A stretch of DNA of 64,000 nucleotides from positions 186,001 to 250,000 of the forward strand of contig JANEZZ010001850.1 in NCBI GenBank assembly GCA_026122225.1, in the 5' to 3' direction. Below, piece after piece: positions 24,229-34,935 of the stretch. The notes beneath the pieces are model-generated. The model worked only from the letters and a program-made list of their open reading frames with translations, was not told where the DNA came from and did not search any database. Position 1 is the first letter of the stretch. Each line of letters starts with the position of its first letter. The translations under genes were made by a program, and so were the position numbers. This DNA comes from Heloderma charlesbogerti (taxonomy: Eukaryota; Chordata; Lepidosauria; Squamata; Helodermatidae).

Positions 24229-24564
24229 TTACTTGAATGTATGCCGTCTTGACAGCGAAGAGGTATTGGCGGCCTCAAACTTTAAACAAATAAAGATGAA
24301 CAACTGACTACCTACAAGTGAGAACTCTCTCTGAAGGATTAGTCATTTGCAAAAAGATGACTATATCAATACAAAGCACATGCAAAGAGAAGTTGCAGAA
24401 GTACATCAACAATGATTTTATATAAACACACACATTTAAGCGGAAGATTGCATATAAAACACGTACTGGCAAGGATAGGGAAGATCAGGTGGTTAATGGG
24501 ACCCTGTTAATGGCACTGTGACGTTTTTGAGCACTTCTTAATATTTGAGTCATTAGGTACTTAC

Positions 24565-24781
24565 ACATTCAGTGTGCACGGGATGCACAGCAAACAGCAA
24601 AGCAGCTAGCAGTGATGATTTGGGGACAAAATTTAGTCTTCTTCCTTTATGGGTGTATTGCAGCCCACCCAATAATATTGAGAAGACATCAACAATTAAG
24701 ACAGATATAGCACAATGGAGTATTATGTTGATGAGATGAAAGCCAAATGGGTGGAAGCCTCCAGCTAAAAGGTAATTAATC
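24565..24781 (-). CDS. TMTC4: TMTC4 exon 4 (coding exon 3)
   Basis: A 217-bp exon: one base completes the split arginine codon, then 72 codons. It reads INYLLAGGFHPFGFHLINI, a membrane span with HCAISVLIVDVFSILLGG, then GLQYTHKGRRL and LLAALLFAVHPVHTEC. The HPxxTE-type motif at the end is a hallmark of the TMTC family. The acceptor is 'cttgtatag' (AG at 24783-24782) and the donor is TGT|gtaagt (GT at 24564-24563). The residues agree with TMTC4 over TMTC1-3 by my recollection of the human protein. Confidence 0.96.
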
Positions 24782-25205
24782 CTATACAAGGGGGGAAAGC
24801 AAAACACTGAAGTTAGAAATCAGGATAAATTAAATTGAGATAAATCAAACTTTCCAGAAGGGCCCATTAGAAGTACTTGTAAAGATGGCAGTGTCCACAA
24901 AAGCTGGCCTACTCACTATGTATACATACATAGCAGAAACTAAATGAATGTTATCAACAGAGGTGCAAACATGGAAACACCTTAAAACTGAGCCTAGCAA
25001 CTGACACCTGGGTTGCTGAAGACAGTAAGAAGCAGACCATCTCCTCCTCCTCCTCTTCCTTCTCCATATGCTGAATCCCTCTTTGAGCCTCTATTCTCAT
25101 CTTTTCCATTCAGTCTCTTCTTTCTCATTTACTTCCCACTTCCCTGTTTTTTGTTGCTCACCCCTTCCTCTTTGTATGCACCCTGCTTTTTCCTTCTCTC
25201 CAGTA

Positions 25206-25537
25206 GCCTAGAGAAGGGCCGGGCAACCTTTTTGTTGTTGTTGAGGGCCATATTCCCTCATAGGTAATCTGTTGAGGGCCACATATTGGCAGTGAGCAGG
25301 GTTGAAGCCTGCAATGGGCAGGGCCAGAACCAAAAGGGGGTGGGTCACCTTTTTTCTTTTTCTGTGACCCCTTTTTCCTCTCCTCCCTCTTGCTTCCCAT
25401 TCAGTGAGCTGCCAGGGAAGGGACGGATCACTCTTGCCAGAAGTCTGAACTGATTGCACACAGAGGGCTTTTGAAATTAGGCTGAAAGCTGCATGAAAAT
25501 AGGCTGAGGGCTGTAGGTTGCCCACCCATGCCCTAGG
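25206..25537. mobile_element. hAT-like MITE, long variant
   Basis: Left terminus 'aagggccgggcaacc' and right terminus 'ggttgcccacccatg' are inverted. Flanks gcctagag and ccctaggg agree at 6 of 8 positions, in keeping with an old hAT insertion. Interior is purine-rich with no coding sequence. Confidence 0.6.
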
Positions 25538-25633
25538 GGAAGGACTTAATTTGACCCAGATTCAATGCCTGGTATCTCCAGGCAGGGCTGGGGAATAACC
25601 TTGCCTGAAATCCTGAAGAATCTCTGACAGTCA

Positions 25634-25942
25634 GTGTAGGCTAGTGGTGCAGAACCTCAGGCCTGGGGGCAAATCCAGCCTGCAGGGGCCCCAACCCAGC
25701 CCTCAGGGGCTCAGAGGGCTATACCCCTTTTTCCCCAACCACCAATTGCTGAGTGGTTCCCCAACTTTCCCCATTCTAAAAAGCTGACACACTTAGTCAC
25801 TGGCCGTAACAACTTTAAGCTAAAATATGTGAGTATTTTTGCGCCTGCTCCTTTTGCCTTCAGCCCCTGGAATACAGCCTCGAGGGCTTCTCCAAAATGC
25901 AGTTTGGCCCTCAGGCTGAAGGCCTGCACCCTTGGTGTAGAC
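25634..25942. mobile_element. hAT-like MITE with 8-bp target-site duplication
   Basis: Element 25642-25934 begins 'tagtggtgcagaacctcagg' and ends 'ggcctgcacccttg' as an inverted terminus. It is flanked by gtgtaggc (25634-25641) and gtgtagac (25935-25942), 7 of 8 matching. Related to 34423-34755. Confidence 0.7.
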
Positions 25943-25944
25943 TA

Positions 25945-26053
25945 GTCTCCCCCAGATGTGTTGGGCTACAACTTGCATCATCCCCAACCAGCATGGCCAA
26001 TGGTCCAGCACATTGGTCCAGCACATCTGGGGGGCACTAGGTTGGGGCAAGGC
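25945..26053. mobile_element. hAT-like foldback MITE, short
   Basis: The left half 'cccccagatgtgttgggcta' is inverted against 'cagcacatctggggggcact'. A partial internal duplication of 'tggtccagcacat' is present. Confidence 0.6.
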
Positions 26054-27106
26054 TAGTGTTGACAATACTGGACCAGTGCTAGATGGACCAATGGTTTGAC
26101 ACAGGTGGCTTAGAGAAAAAGTGGCTACAAATCCAGTGGGCTACTATTTACTGCCATCAACTCTGGATGCTCACTGTATTTCATATGCAACAACGGGTCA
26201 GGGGAGGATAAATTAAGGTGCCTACAAGAGCCCTTTTTTTGAGGAGGGGTGGGAAAGGAAGAGAATTGAATACACCCACCCCATACACCTGCTTCCTGTC
26301 AGGCACACACGTGCTCTGAGATTAATATTCACTGGTCTTCCATCTGTCAGCAAAGGGAACTAGGATAATAGAAAGGGCAGCGTGAAAGTGTGTGTAGTTC
26401 TACAGGCCACTATCCCCACTTTTTCCAGAGAGATCTGCCATGCTTCCACTTCCACATTTTAGTGCTAAACTGGGAACAAGGGAAAGGGTCATTCATAAAG
26501 AAAGGCATTTATCAACGGGAAGGAAGGAGTAGAAAACTTGTGGCAAAGGATGAAGAGGGTATTGGTTAAAAAGTGAGTTCGCTTCTCTAGCACAATACAA
26601 CATTTATTACATCACTACCCTGTTATTTCCAACCCTAATGATTCTATAGCAGGTACCTTTCCACAACCCCGCCCCTCTTTTCCTACAATTTCCTTTCTCA
26701 CTTACATGGCTATGCCTTTTCAGTGGAGCTACATTTGTCAATAAGAGCAACAGCTTTAAAAATATGTGGGGCAATAGGTGGGCGTAGGACTAAGTATTTG
26801 CCTCAAAGGAGGCTTGATTCCATGGCAAAAAATCCCCACCTCAGAGACCACTTTGCATCCAAGGAGGTTCTGATCTAAGGCAGTCTGAGGCAAAGCAGAC
26901 TAGCTAGAAGGCCTCATATCCACCTTGGAGTCTTGGGAGAACTTCTAGGTGGGTGGGTGTTTTTTTGTTTGTTTTTTACTATTTGATACATTTTTGCAAC
27001 CTCCCCAAGTTGTCCATAAATGGAAAATCTTAGGCAGAGAGGGCTCTCCTTTTACTTCTAGTCACAGCACTTTGGGAAAGGAGCAGAGACTTCCAGCCAC
27101 CCCATC
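26054..27106. other. Intron 3/4 boundary region without recognised gene
   Basis: This lies in intron 3. No exon or defined repeat was seen apart from T- and G-runs near 26230 and 26960. Confidence 0.45.
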
Positions 27107-27385
27107 TTGTCCCCTCGCACTCTTGCGGGCTTATCCATTACAGCACCCCCACTGCCACTAGGTAAGCCCATGAAGGAGACTGGCAGCTGCCCCATCCCTC
27201 CCTCTCATGGGCTTCCTTGGAGACAGTGGTGGTGCTGTAATGGCCCAGGAACCAAGCAGCACCTGCTAGGTAACCCTGCAAGTGAGCAAGTGCTTGAGCG
27301 CTCATGCGCTTGTGCAAGGAGGAGACTGGCAGCTGCCCTGTCTTCTTGGGCTTACTTGGCAGTGGCACGGTAATTGGCAGGGAGC
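27107..27385. repeat. Imperfect direct and inverted repeat block
   Basis: The phrase 'ggagactggcagctgccc' occurs at about 27175 and 27321. 'cttacttggcagtggcacgg' is inverted relative to 'ccactgccactaggtaagc'. This suggests a duplicated foldback unit; the ORFs on both strands are by-products. Confidence 0.45.
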
Positions 27386-27868
27386 CAAAGTCCATCTAAG
27401 CCATCAAGCTGAGGTGTTCCCCTATCTGAGCCAACGTGGTGGGTTCTGAGGCAAATATTTGTTCTGTGTCCAGCCCTAGATGGGTACGTCATGATGCTGC
27501 AACATAAGGCTTGTGAAAGCAAGCTTGACAAAACACTTCTGGGGTCCTGTGTGACTTGGAAGTGAATCACACCTACTTCTGACATCTATGCGATGCTCTT
27601 GCTGTCCCTAGCAGCAGGGAAGAAGGCTCCACTGTGGGGTAATCTGGAACTGTGGTACATACTGTGATCCTACAACAAATTCTGCATATATGGGCCACCT
27701 ACAGGAAGTTCACTCCATGGCTAGGCAATTATTATACATAAATGTACCATCCTCTATGGTAAAGGCAGCATCTCAATAAATTCCATTTCCCTTTAGTGCC
27801 TCTTTGCTGTATTTTTTGTTTTATTTTAAGGAGAAAGCCATCTTAAGTATAGCCTGAAAGTGTCTCAC

Positions 27869-27984
27869 CTGAAAGTTAATACAGTAAGCGGTCGATAGGA
27901 TTTGTGGCTGGTATTGCTACTGAGTTTGCTTCCCCAAAAGTCATGATGCCAAAGATCACCAACTGGGGTTTCTGCCCTGAGGTC
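27869..27984 (-). CDS. TMTC4: TMTC4 exon 3 (coding exon 2)
   Basis: A 116-bp exon, 38 codons plus two bases of an arginine codon finished by exon 4. It reads [20 protein letters not shown] then [26 protein letters not shown] and [13 protein letters not shown] are diagnostic for TMTC proteins: this is the lumenal loop after the first membrane span. The acceptor is 'gtgttgtttcag' (AG at 27986-27985) and the donor is CAG|gtgaga (GT at 27868-27867). Exon 2 ends at a full codon, so the join is in frame. Confidence 0.96.
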
Positions 27985-28103
27985 CTGAAACAACACAAGT
28001 TTATAATATCAACATCATGACTGAAAATCCTAGCTTTGGCTGAGGTAAATCGAGAGAACAGTTCTGCAAACAATCTGTCAGGTGGTTTTTCTTACCTATC
28101 ATG

Positions 28104-28282
28104 TTTGTTTATTTATTACACTTATATGCCAACTATCCTCCAAGGAACTCAAAGCAGTGGACAAGTTTCTTCTCCATGCCTTCTCCCCACAAGGTCACTA
28201 AGTAAGATCCACAGCTGGAGCAGAGATTTGAACCTGTTTCCCAGGCCCCAGTTCAACACTAACTGCTACACCACTTCAGAGA
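28104..28282 (-). mobile_element. CORE/MIR-like SINE, decayed
   Basis: Reverse orientation: a tail 'tttatttattacacttata' at the low end, then 'ccaaggaactcaaagcagt', and a tRNA-like head with 'gagatttgaacctg' (B-box in reverse) and 'gctacaccact' at the high end. More diverged than 29387-29616. Confidence 0.6.
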
Positions 28283-28319
28283 GATTTAAAAACAAAAACA
28301 AATTATAGTCCTTCTGAAT

Positions 28320-29355
28320 AACGTTTACATTAGAAAACACTGAAGTAAAGCAGAATCCATATAATCAAATGTGTGTGTTATTTTATGTTGTTGATTCTGA
28401 ACAGGGGTGCCACAAACCTCTTATCTGGTGAGAATGTGGCACCTAGCCTTTTAATTTCAAGTTCTTAAGGAATATACCAAATGCATCCTTCTTTCCACTG
28501 AACTATACTAGTACTTAAGCAATTAAACACTTTCTATCCACAAACTGACAGGGAAAGGGAAGCATGTATTTATTTACATATTATTTAAAAAGTTATATCC
28601 CACCATTTCCACCCCCAAAAGGTGCCCAAAGTTTTATATTTATATAACCCAAGCTTCCTATTATATTTCCTTCATAAGTGCAATGTAGCATAGTTCAACT
28701 GAATTCATAACATTAAGCAAATTTTAATGAGTGAAGATCTGGCTTAAGTATTATAACATAATACACACTCGAAATTAATTTACAGTCCTTGATTTAGTAT
28801 CAGGGCTGTGTGTGTTACACACTTCCATTTCCTCCATTCTTGTCACCAGTAAACCATGACAGAAAGCACAATGCTAACACTACAGATGGCAGCTAGTGAT
28901 CAACTCTTACAAGAAGCCCCCGCTGAGATGCTTTCTTAATTTTCACACAACACTGCTAAACTATCATTATTCATTTTATTTCTGACACATTAAAACTTAT
29001 AGGTCAGCCCAATTGTGTCATGCCCATGAGTAAGATGAATAGAAGCAGCATCGGGGGAAGAAATATCATTAGGCTGCATTATGAATGGGAGGAAGGATAT
29101 CTGTTGCCAGGATGAGACAGAAAATTAGAAACAGAGATGGTTGTTGAGAAAGTGCCCTATCTTTTCAGAAGTGCATCTTTGCAGGGCTCCCTGTGTTTTG
29201 ATGCACTCATTCAGCATATCAATCGCCCGCAGTCCTTGTGCCGGCACTTCTTCCACCTGCATTGATGTCTGGGCCATCTGTACAGCATGCGGACAAGAGC
29301 CAATACTGTGTACACAGAACCAGGTTTGCATGTGGGAAACTAAGATCTAGGTCAA
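28320..29355. other. Intron 2 sequence without recognised gene
   Basis: AT-rich. Opposed ORFs at 29125-29350 have no recognised domain. Confidence 0.45.
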
Positions 29356-29722
29356 CCATCCCCAACCTGGGTCCCTCCAGATGTTTCATTTATTTATTTA
29401 TTACATTTATATCCCACCTTTTTTCCTCTTACAAGGAGCCTAAGGCAGCTTACATAGTCCTCCTGGACTCCATTTCATCCTCACAACAGCCCTGTGAGGT
29501 AGGTTAGGCTGAGAATCTGTGACTAGCCCAAAGTCACCCAGTGAGCTTCATGGCTGAGTGGGGAGTAGAACCCAGATCTCCCAAGTCCGAAGTCCAACAC
29601 TCTAACCACTACCACTATGTTTTGGATTACAACTCCCCTCAGCCCCAGCCAACACAACCAATGGTCAGGTATGATAGGAGTTATAGTCCAGAACACCTGG
29701 AGGGCAGCAGGTTGGGAGATGC
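29356..29722. mobile_element. hAT-like MITE split by a SINE
   Basis: The left arm 'ccccaacctgggtccctcc' and the right arm 'ggagggcagcaggttggg' are inverted, but a 230-bp SINE sits between positions 29386 and 29617. Removing it restores 'ccagatgttttggattacaa', the usual family sequence, so the insertion order can be read directly. Confidence 0.8.
29387..29616 (-). mobile_element. CORE/MIR-like SINE nested in a MITE
   Basis: Reverse orientation, flanked by atgttt on both sides (29381-29386 and 29617-29622). Contains the L2-like tail 'catttatatcccacctttt', the CORE block 'cacaacagccctgtgaggta' and the tRNA-like head region 'ctaaccactacca'. Confidence 0.85.
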
Positions 29723-31147
29723 TTATCTTTGATATTCATTTGACTATGAATTTATTTGGGTGACTTTGGGCAAATAACACTCTGACAAGCCCAGTTCACA
29801 TGTATGTTACCATAGCAACATGGTAGCCACAGGAAAACTGCTCCCCTGTGGTACACATTACAGAGCTGGTCTAATCACTTTGTTACTTTCCACACCACTA
29901 TGGCCCCTGTAGACACTGGTGAGGGAACGAGCACACACACACACACGGTGTCCCAAGCTTTCATCTATTGCTGAAGTGACATGTAGTCAGATTACGGTGT
30001 TTGGCAGCTACCAGTGAGATAACACACAAACTAGGTTTCAGTCCAACCTTAGCTCATAGGGTTGAAGGATACAATGCCATTCTGTGCTCCTCAGAACACG
30101 GATGGGCAAAAGATATATCTGAATCTCCTGGTAGATCTTTGGGTGATTTTCAGTATATCAGGAAGGATTTCTAACTCCCAGTTGTTTAATAGTTGCAGCA
30201 ACAAAATGACTCCATGCACGCACGCGCACATACACACACACCTATTGAAGTGAAGAAAGCTGGGGTAACTAGGAATGGATTTTTGTGTGGAAGAACTATG
30301 AGCCGCATTCAGTTCTGGACTGGTACACTAAACAAATTCCTAGATTCAGAATTCTTTAACCTACATGTATATCTTTTGCACCAGGCTCTGGGTGGTGGAT
30401 CTTGGTGTTCTAGCAAAGAAAAAAAAAAAAAGAGAGGGGGAGATCCTGCAAGCCTGCCCACCCTGCCTTATAGGAAGAGAGATAAGGTTAACAATAAGCA
30501 AACAGGATTGACTTGGGCAGTCTGAAATTCCGCTGCCGCCCTGTCAGACTGCAGCTCCGTTGCATACGGTGGGGAGACGATGACTTCATGAAATGCACAG
30601 ATGCAAGATTCTGGCTCAGGCCCTCCCATCATAGCTACCCCCATTTCAGCTAAGATGGTCCCATAAGGGACCACCTAGGGGGCATAAGGCTTTAGTAGGA
30701 GAAAGAAAAGGCCAGCTGGTGGAGGATCCTCCCACTAATCCAAATTCTCCAGCTATCCTAGTGGACTGGAGCATCCCTGTATGACAGGGAGCATTGCTAC
30801 CAGGTTTGGATCCCACCTGTAGGACTTGAGAAAAAAGAGCAAACCATCACAGCTATCCCTGCTGAGCAAAGAATTTCACCACAGGTTGCTGCTATCACAA
30901 CAAAAAGTTTTGCTAGCAACCTGTAAGTTTTTCCACAAGTGAGCTGCTTGCATTTCTCTCTAAAGAAGTAGAAGCTGCCTATGATCTACCAAACATCCAG
31001 TGCTTGACTAGTCAGTAACTACCATGGATTTATCAAGTATCCAAGTCCTTCATTTGTTGGGTCTGAAATCTCCCTTTGCAGTAGGAATGTTATTTATTTA
31101 TTTTAAATTATTTTTAGGCTGCCTTTAAAGGTGGAACCTTTGCATAT
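29723..31147. other. Intron 2 sequence without recognised gene
   Basis: Contains a short (AC)n run at 29933-29946, a CA-rich patch near 30215-30242 and an A-run at 30419-30431. ORFs at 30062 and 30193 are unremarkable. Confidence 0.45.
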
Positions 31148-31316
31148 CATAGGAACATAGCAAGCTGTCTTATACTAAGTCAGACCATCTAAGTCCATCT
31201 AGCCCAGTACTGTCAACACTGACTGGAAGTGTTTCAGACAGGATCTTTTTCCCTAGCCCTACCTGGAGACCAGGGACCATCTGCATGCAGAAAGCATGTC
31301 CTCTATGCTGAGCTAC
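31148..31316 (-). mobile_element. tRNA-derived SINE, diverged
   Basis: Begins 'cataggaacatagcaagctg' and shares 'actgtcaacactgactgg' with 14078-14245 and 16384-16588. The tRNA head at the high end is eroded. Confidence 0.7.
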
Positions 31317-31419
31317 TAATGTTCTAACTTAGACATCACAAAAAAAAAAAAAAACCACCAGCAAAAGAAATTTGGTGGGAAGATCTTCCTGTATTTTGCA
31401 AAGCCCAATGCGCAGTAGA

Positions 31420-31520
31420 ATGTACAGCTTCATCCTATACATGTTTACTCAGAAGTAAGCCCTACTTTATTCACTTGGGCTTGTTGAGAGGTAAATGCAC
31501 ATGGGATTGTAGCTTTATGT
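31420..31520. repeat. Harbinger-like MITE
   Basis: Contains 'catcctatacatgtttactc', 'agaagtaagccct' and 'gcacatgggattgtagct'. Confidence 0.6.
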
Positions 31521-32138
31521 GTTCTTTCTTCCCATCAAATACTTATGCTATAGCAGAAGCATATCCATATATTTGTTTTGCACTAATACAAACTTTAGCC
31601 ATGATGGAAAATGACAGGCAACCTCATTATACTACAAAATAGAATGCAAACAATAAAAATTATTCATGCATGGTGCCTAGAGTATTATAACACAGAAATA
31701 ATTTGCACAGCTTATATCCATAGGCTTTTTAAAAAAATCTTCAGTAAATAAGAAAACAAGTCAAAGCAAACAGAAGGTTCAGAAACACTTAAAAATTAAA
31801 TTGTGGCCTCCTTGCAGTTAGCACCAAATCTTTTATTTATTTAAATGGAGGCAAGATTTTGCCCTGGACAAGTGAGTCAATGACACCTATGCTAATAATA
31901 CTCTGCTGAGTTGAGCAGACATCAATAGAGCTATATCAGCAAACGCAGTCACTGAATCACCCACTGTATGATTGGATTTCACCTTCTTATGCAGTGCCTA
32001 ACTAAGTGCTAATTCTCACAACCATGTTGGGGGTCTATTTTACGTCTGTGAAAACAACAAGAAGTCTTCTAATACCTTCGAGATTAAACAAAATGCAGTG
32101 TGGCATCACCTTTCAAGGGCTAGAGATGCACCCCTGAC
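31521..32138. other. Intron 2 sequence without recognised gene
   Basis: AT-rich, no exon or clear repeat recognised. Confidence 0.45.
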
Positions 32139-32230
32139 AGTGTAATCCTATGCATGGCTCTTCAGAAATCAGTCCCGCTGCATTCAACAGCACTCACTTC
32201 CAAGTCAGTGTATTTAGGATTGTAGCCTAT
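32139..32230. repeat. Harbinger-like MITE
   Basis: Left 'gtgtaatcctatgcatggct', right 'tttaggattgtagcc', with the usual 'cattcaacagcactcacttc' style centre. Confidence 0.6.
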
Positions 32231-33044
32231 GGAGAGGTTATGCCCCTTGTGCCAGCTCTGTTGGCAGCAGGGTGGGGTGGGGTGGTAGGACAGAAAACTA
32301 AAAAAATTGATATTCTGTAGCATTTGGGGTTGGGCCAGGAGGGAGCTTGTGCGGAGAATGAGGCAGGGGTGGGGGGGACTTAAAAAGTGTGCTTGCCCAC
32401 ACGTGTTTCTTTCACAAGTGCACATTAAATGGAGTTATGTGCTGCTTGTCTGTTTGGCACATGGGAGTGAGAGGCAGACAGAAATGTGTCAAGGGCTTGC
32501 ACATGTCTCTTAGCTGCAGTGTATTTAACACATTTGCTGAATATTGCACATGAACAAATGGGGCAATTATTACATCTGGGTGTGTAGTGGAGAGATTTTT
32601 ATTCACTTAGGTGCCCTCCTTCCTTGTGTCATATTGCCTAACAGCCAAATCCTATGCACATTTACTGGGACGCACTCCCAATCAAGCATGCACAGAGATG
32701 CAGCTAAACCTTTAACCAGCAGAAACATCTGGCAGAAGTGGATAATTTACAGGGTATTTGCAACCGGATAAAATTTCCGGTTTTTGTTTAGTGTGCACAA
32801 TACTGCAACCAGCGTGTGCCCTTAACCAGTCGCAGACAGAGCCAGAGAGGCACCTCAAGCTTTTCACTGTAGGGCTCAGATAGCTCCCTGCAATGCTAAC
32901 TTGCCAGTGCTTCTCATCCTGCACCTAAACACCCCGTTTTGCCAAGCGTGTGTACTATCAAGCATGTAAAGTTAGAGACTTGTGCTTTAAAAAACAAAAT
33001 AAAAACAAAATCTCCAAACTTAACGGTAAGGGAGTTTCTGACAT

Positions 33045-33130
33045 GTACAGTCTGATCCTACACATTTTCACCCCAAAGTCAGTCCCACTAAATTTGCTCT
33101 CATGTAACTGTGCATAGGACAGCAGACTTG
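33045..33130. repeat. Harbinger-like MITE, partial
   Basis: Contains 'ctgatcctacacattttcac', 'agtcagtcccactaaatttg' and 'gtgcataggacagcagac'. Confidence 0.55.
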
Positions 33131-33158
33131 AACAGATGAAAGCAGACCATTGGTCTAC

Positions 33159-33382
33159 CCAGCCCAGCATTGCCTATTCTGACTGGCAGTGGATCTCAAG
33201 CCTTTACACAGAACCCTTCCCAGCTCTGCTGTTGTTGTTCAGTCGTTAAGCCGTGTCCGACTCTTCGTGACCCCATGAACCATAGCATGCCAGGCCTTCC
33301 TGTCCTCCGCTCTCTCCCGGAGTGTGCTCAAGTTCATTCCCAGCTCTGCTACCTGAGACCTTTTGAACTGGAGATGCTGGAC
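33159..33382. repeat. SINE fragment with BovB-tail insert, tandem copy 1
   Basis: A diverged piece of the tRNA-SINE body ('attgcctattctgactggca') interrupted at 33231-33336 by a BovB 3' end. The block recurs at 33921-34144, a period of 762 bp, with few differences. Confidence 0.8.
33231..33336 (-). mobile_element. BovB (RTE) 3' end, 106 bp
   Basis: Matches the 3' terminus of the full BovB at 57626 ('gttgttgttcagtcgtta', 'gactcttcgtgacc'). Flanked by ttcccagctctgct on both sides (33217-33230, 33337-33350), a 14-bp target-site duplication, so it was an independent, heavily 5'-truncated insertion. Confidence 0.85.
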
Positions 33383-33920
33383 AGGCCTTGTACCACCACA
33401 AGGCAGACTTTGGCAGCTGCTGGGGCCCACGAATCCTGGGAGGGCCCATCTCAGATGCAGTTCAGAGCTGACATTTTTAAAATGTAAAAAACTAGAAAAC
33501 ATCCCCCCGCCCCCCTGCCTCCAGCCTGTGCTGAGCAGCTTCTGGCTGCCTTCTTGAATTTGCTCCCAATGCTGTGGAAGTTAAGCCATTCCAGAGCATT
33601 TGGGAGGGAGAAGATGTCCAGTGCCACAATGAGATTTTTACCCACCCTGCTCTGTAATGACATAATTTCCAGGACAATGGTGGTTGTGGGGAAGCTGGAA
33701 GCCCCTCAGTGCCAGAGCACCAAAAAAAGAAGTTTTAAAGATGTTCTTAAAAAATAATTTTTAAAACGGGGTTCCTGGGAAGGTGTCAGGGGCAGGAGAC
33801 AGACCCACAGGCAAAACTTTGCTGTGAGCCCCCTCAATTCTGGAGCTGGCCTTGATGCTAGGGACTGAACCTGGGTTCTTGTGCCTGCACGGTACGTACT
33901 CTGTCACTAACGCATGACCT
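33383..33920. other. Spacer between tandem copies
   Basis: Unique relative to the rest of the window. The right end (33840-33920) again looks like a SINE head ('gggactgaacctgggttctt'), suggesting the ancestral SINE was longer. Several overlapping ORFs here show no motif. Confidence 0.45.
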
Positions 33921-34144
33921 CCAGCCCAGCATTGCCTATTCTGACTGGCAATGGATCTCAAGCCTTTACACAGGACCCTTCCCAGCTCTGCTGTTGTTGT
34001 TCAGTCGTTAAGTCGTGTTCGACTCTTCGTGACCACATGAACCATAGCATGCCAGGCCTTCCTGTCCTCCGCCCTCTCCCGGACTGTGCTCAGGTTCATT
34101 CCCAGCTCTGCTACCTGAGACCTTTTGAACTGGAAATGCTGGAA
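33921..34144. repeat. SINE fragment with BovB-tail insert, tandem copy 2
   Basis: Second copy of 33159-33382, with the insert at 33993-34098 and the same 14-bp duplication at 33979-33992 and 34099-34112. Since both copies share the insertion and its duplication, the block was duplicated after the BovB tail inserted. Confidence 0.8.
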
Positions 34145-34422
34145 AGTACAGTTTTACTGGAAAACTGTATCTGATAACATGGAAAACTCTGATAACAAGG
34201 TATGTGATAACAATAAAAATTCTTGCCACAAATAAAAGAAGGAATGATCTTTCAGACACAAAAGAAGGACTAGCCATCACAGATCTCCTTATACTTGTAA
34301 AATGTGCCATTCCTCAGCATTGTAGTGACCCGTTTGCTAACAATAAATACATAGCTTTTATTTTAAAAAGAAGCAACCCCCCTTTGTGAAGAAGTTAAGG
34401 ATTTGTTCTGAGTATACAGTCT

Positions 34423-34755
34423 AGGGGTGCAGAACCTCTTTCAGCCCAACATCCACATTCTATTTTGGAGAAGCTCCTGGGGGCCACATTCTAGTGGTGG
34501 GTGGGGCCAAAGGCAAAAGAGGCTGGGCCAACCCCCCCATCATATTTTAGTTTAAAGCTCTTCCTGCCAGCAACTAAGCCTTAGAAGAGGCATTTCAACC
34601 TTTTAGAATGGGGAAAAACTGCACAAAAGCCAGGAAACCATCAAATGGTTGAGGAGTGGGGGAAAGGGGGTGGGGCCAGAAAAAGGGGACTTAGTCTTCA
34701 GGGGACCTCCAGAGGGCCAGGTTTGGCTCCTGGGTCTGAGGTTCTGCACTCCTGT
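34423..34755. mobile_element. hAT-like MITE, long variant
   Basis: Left end 'taggggtgcagaacctcttt', right end 'tgaggttctgcactcctg', an inverted terminus. G-rich interior ('ggtggggccagaaaaagggg'). No clear 8-bp duplication. Confidence 0.65.
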
Positions 34756-34859
34756 TCCATGCATCTCAACATTATTGTACTGTTGCAGGTATTACTGCAG
34801 TAGGATTGGACTTTACAGCTGCTTAAAAAAAGACACTAGAAAATAGTGGTCGGCCACCA

Positions 34860-34935
34860 AGCCCTGCCATGATTTGTGGTCCCCTCCTTCCACTGAACTC
34901 AATGGGACTTGCTTCTGAGTGAGCATGCACCATAT
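34860..34935. repeat. Harbinger-like MITE, partial
   Basis: Contains 'ccactgaactcaatgggact' and 'tgcttctgagtgagcatgca'. Confidence 0.5.
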
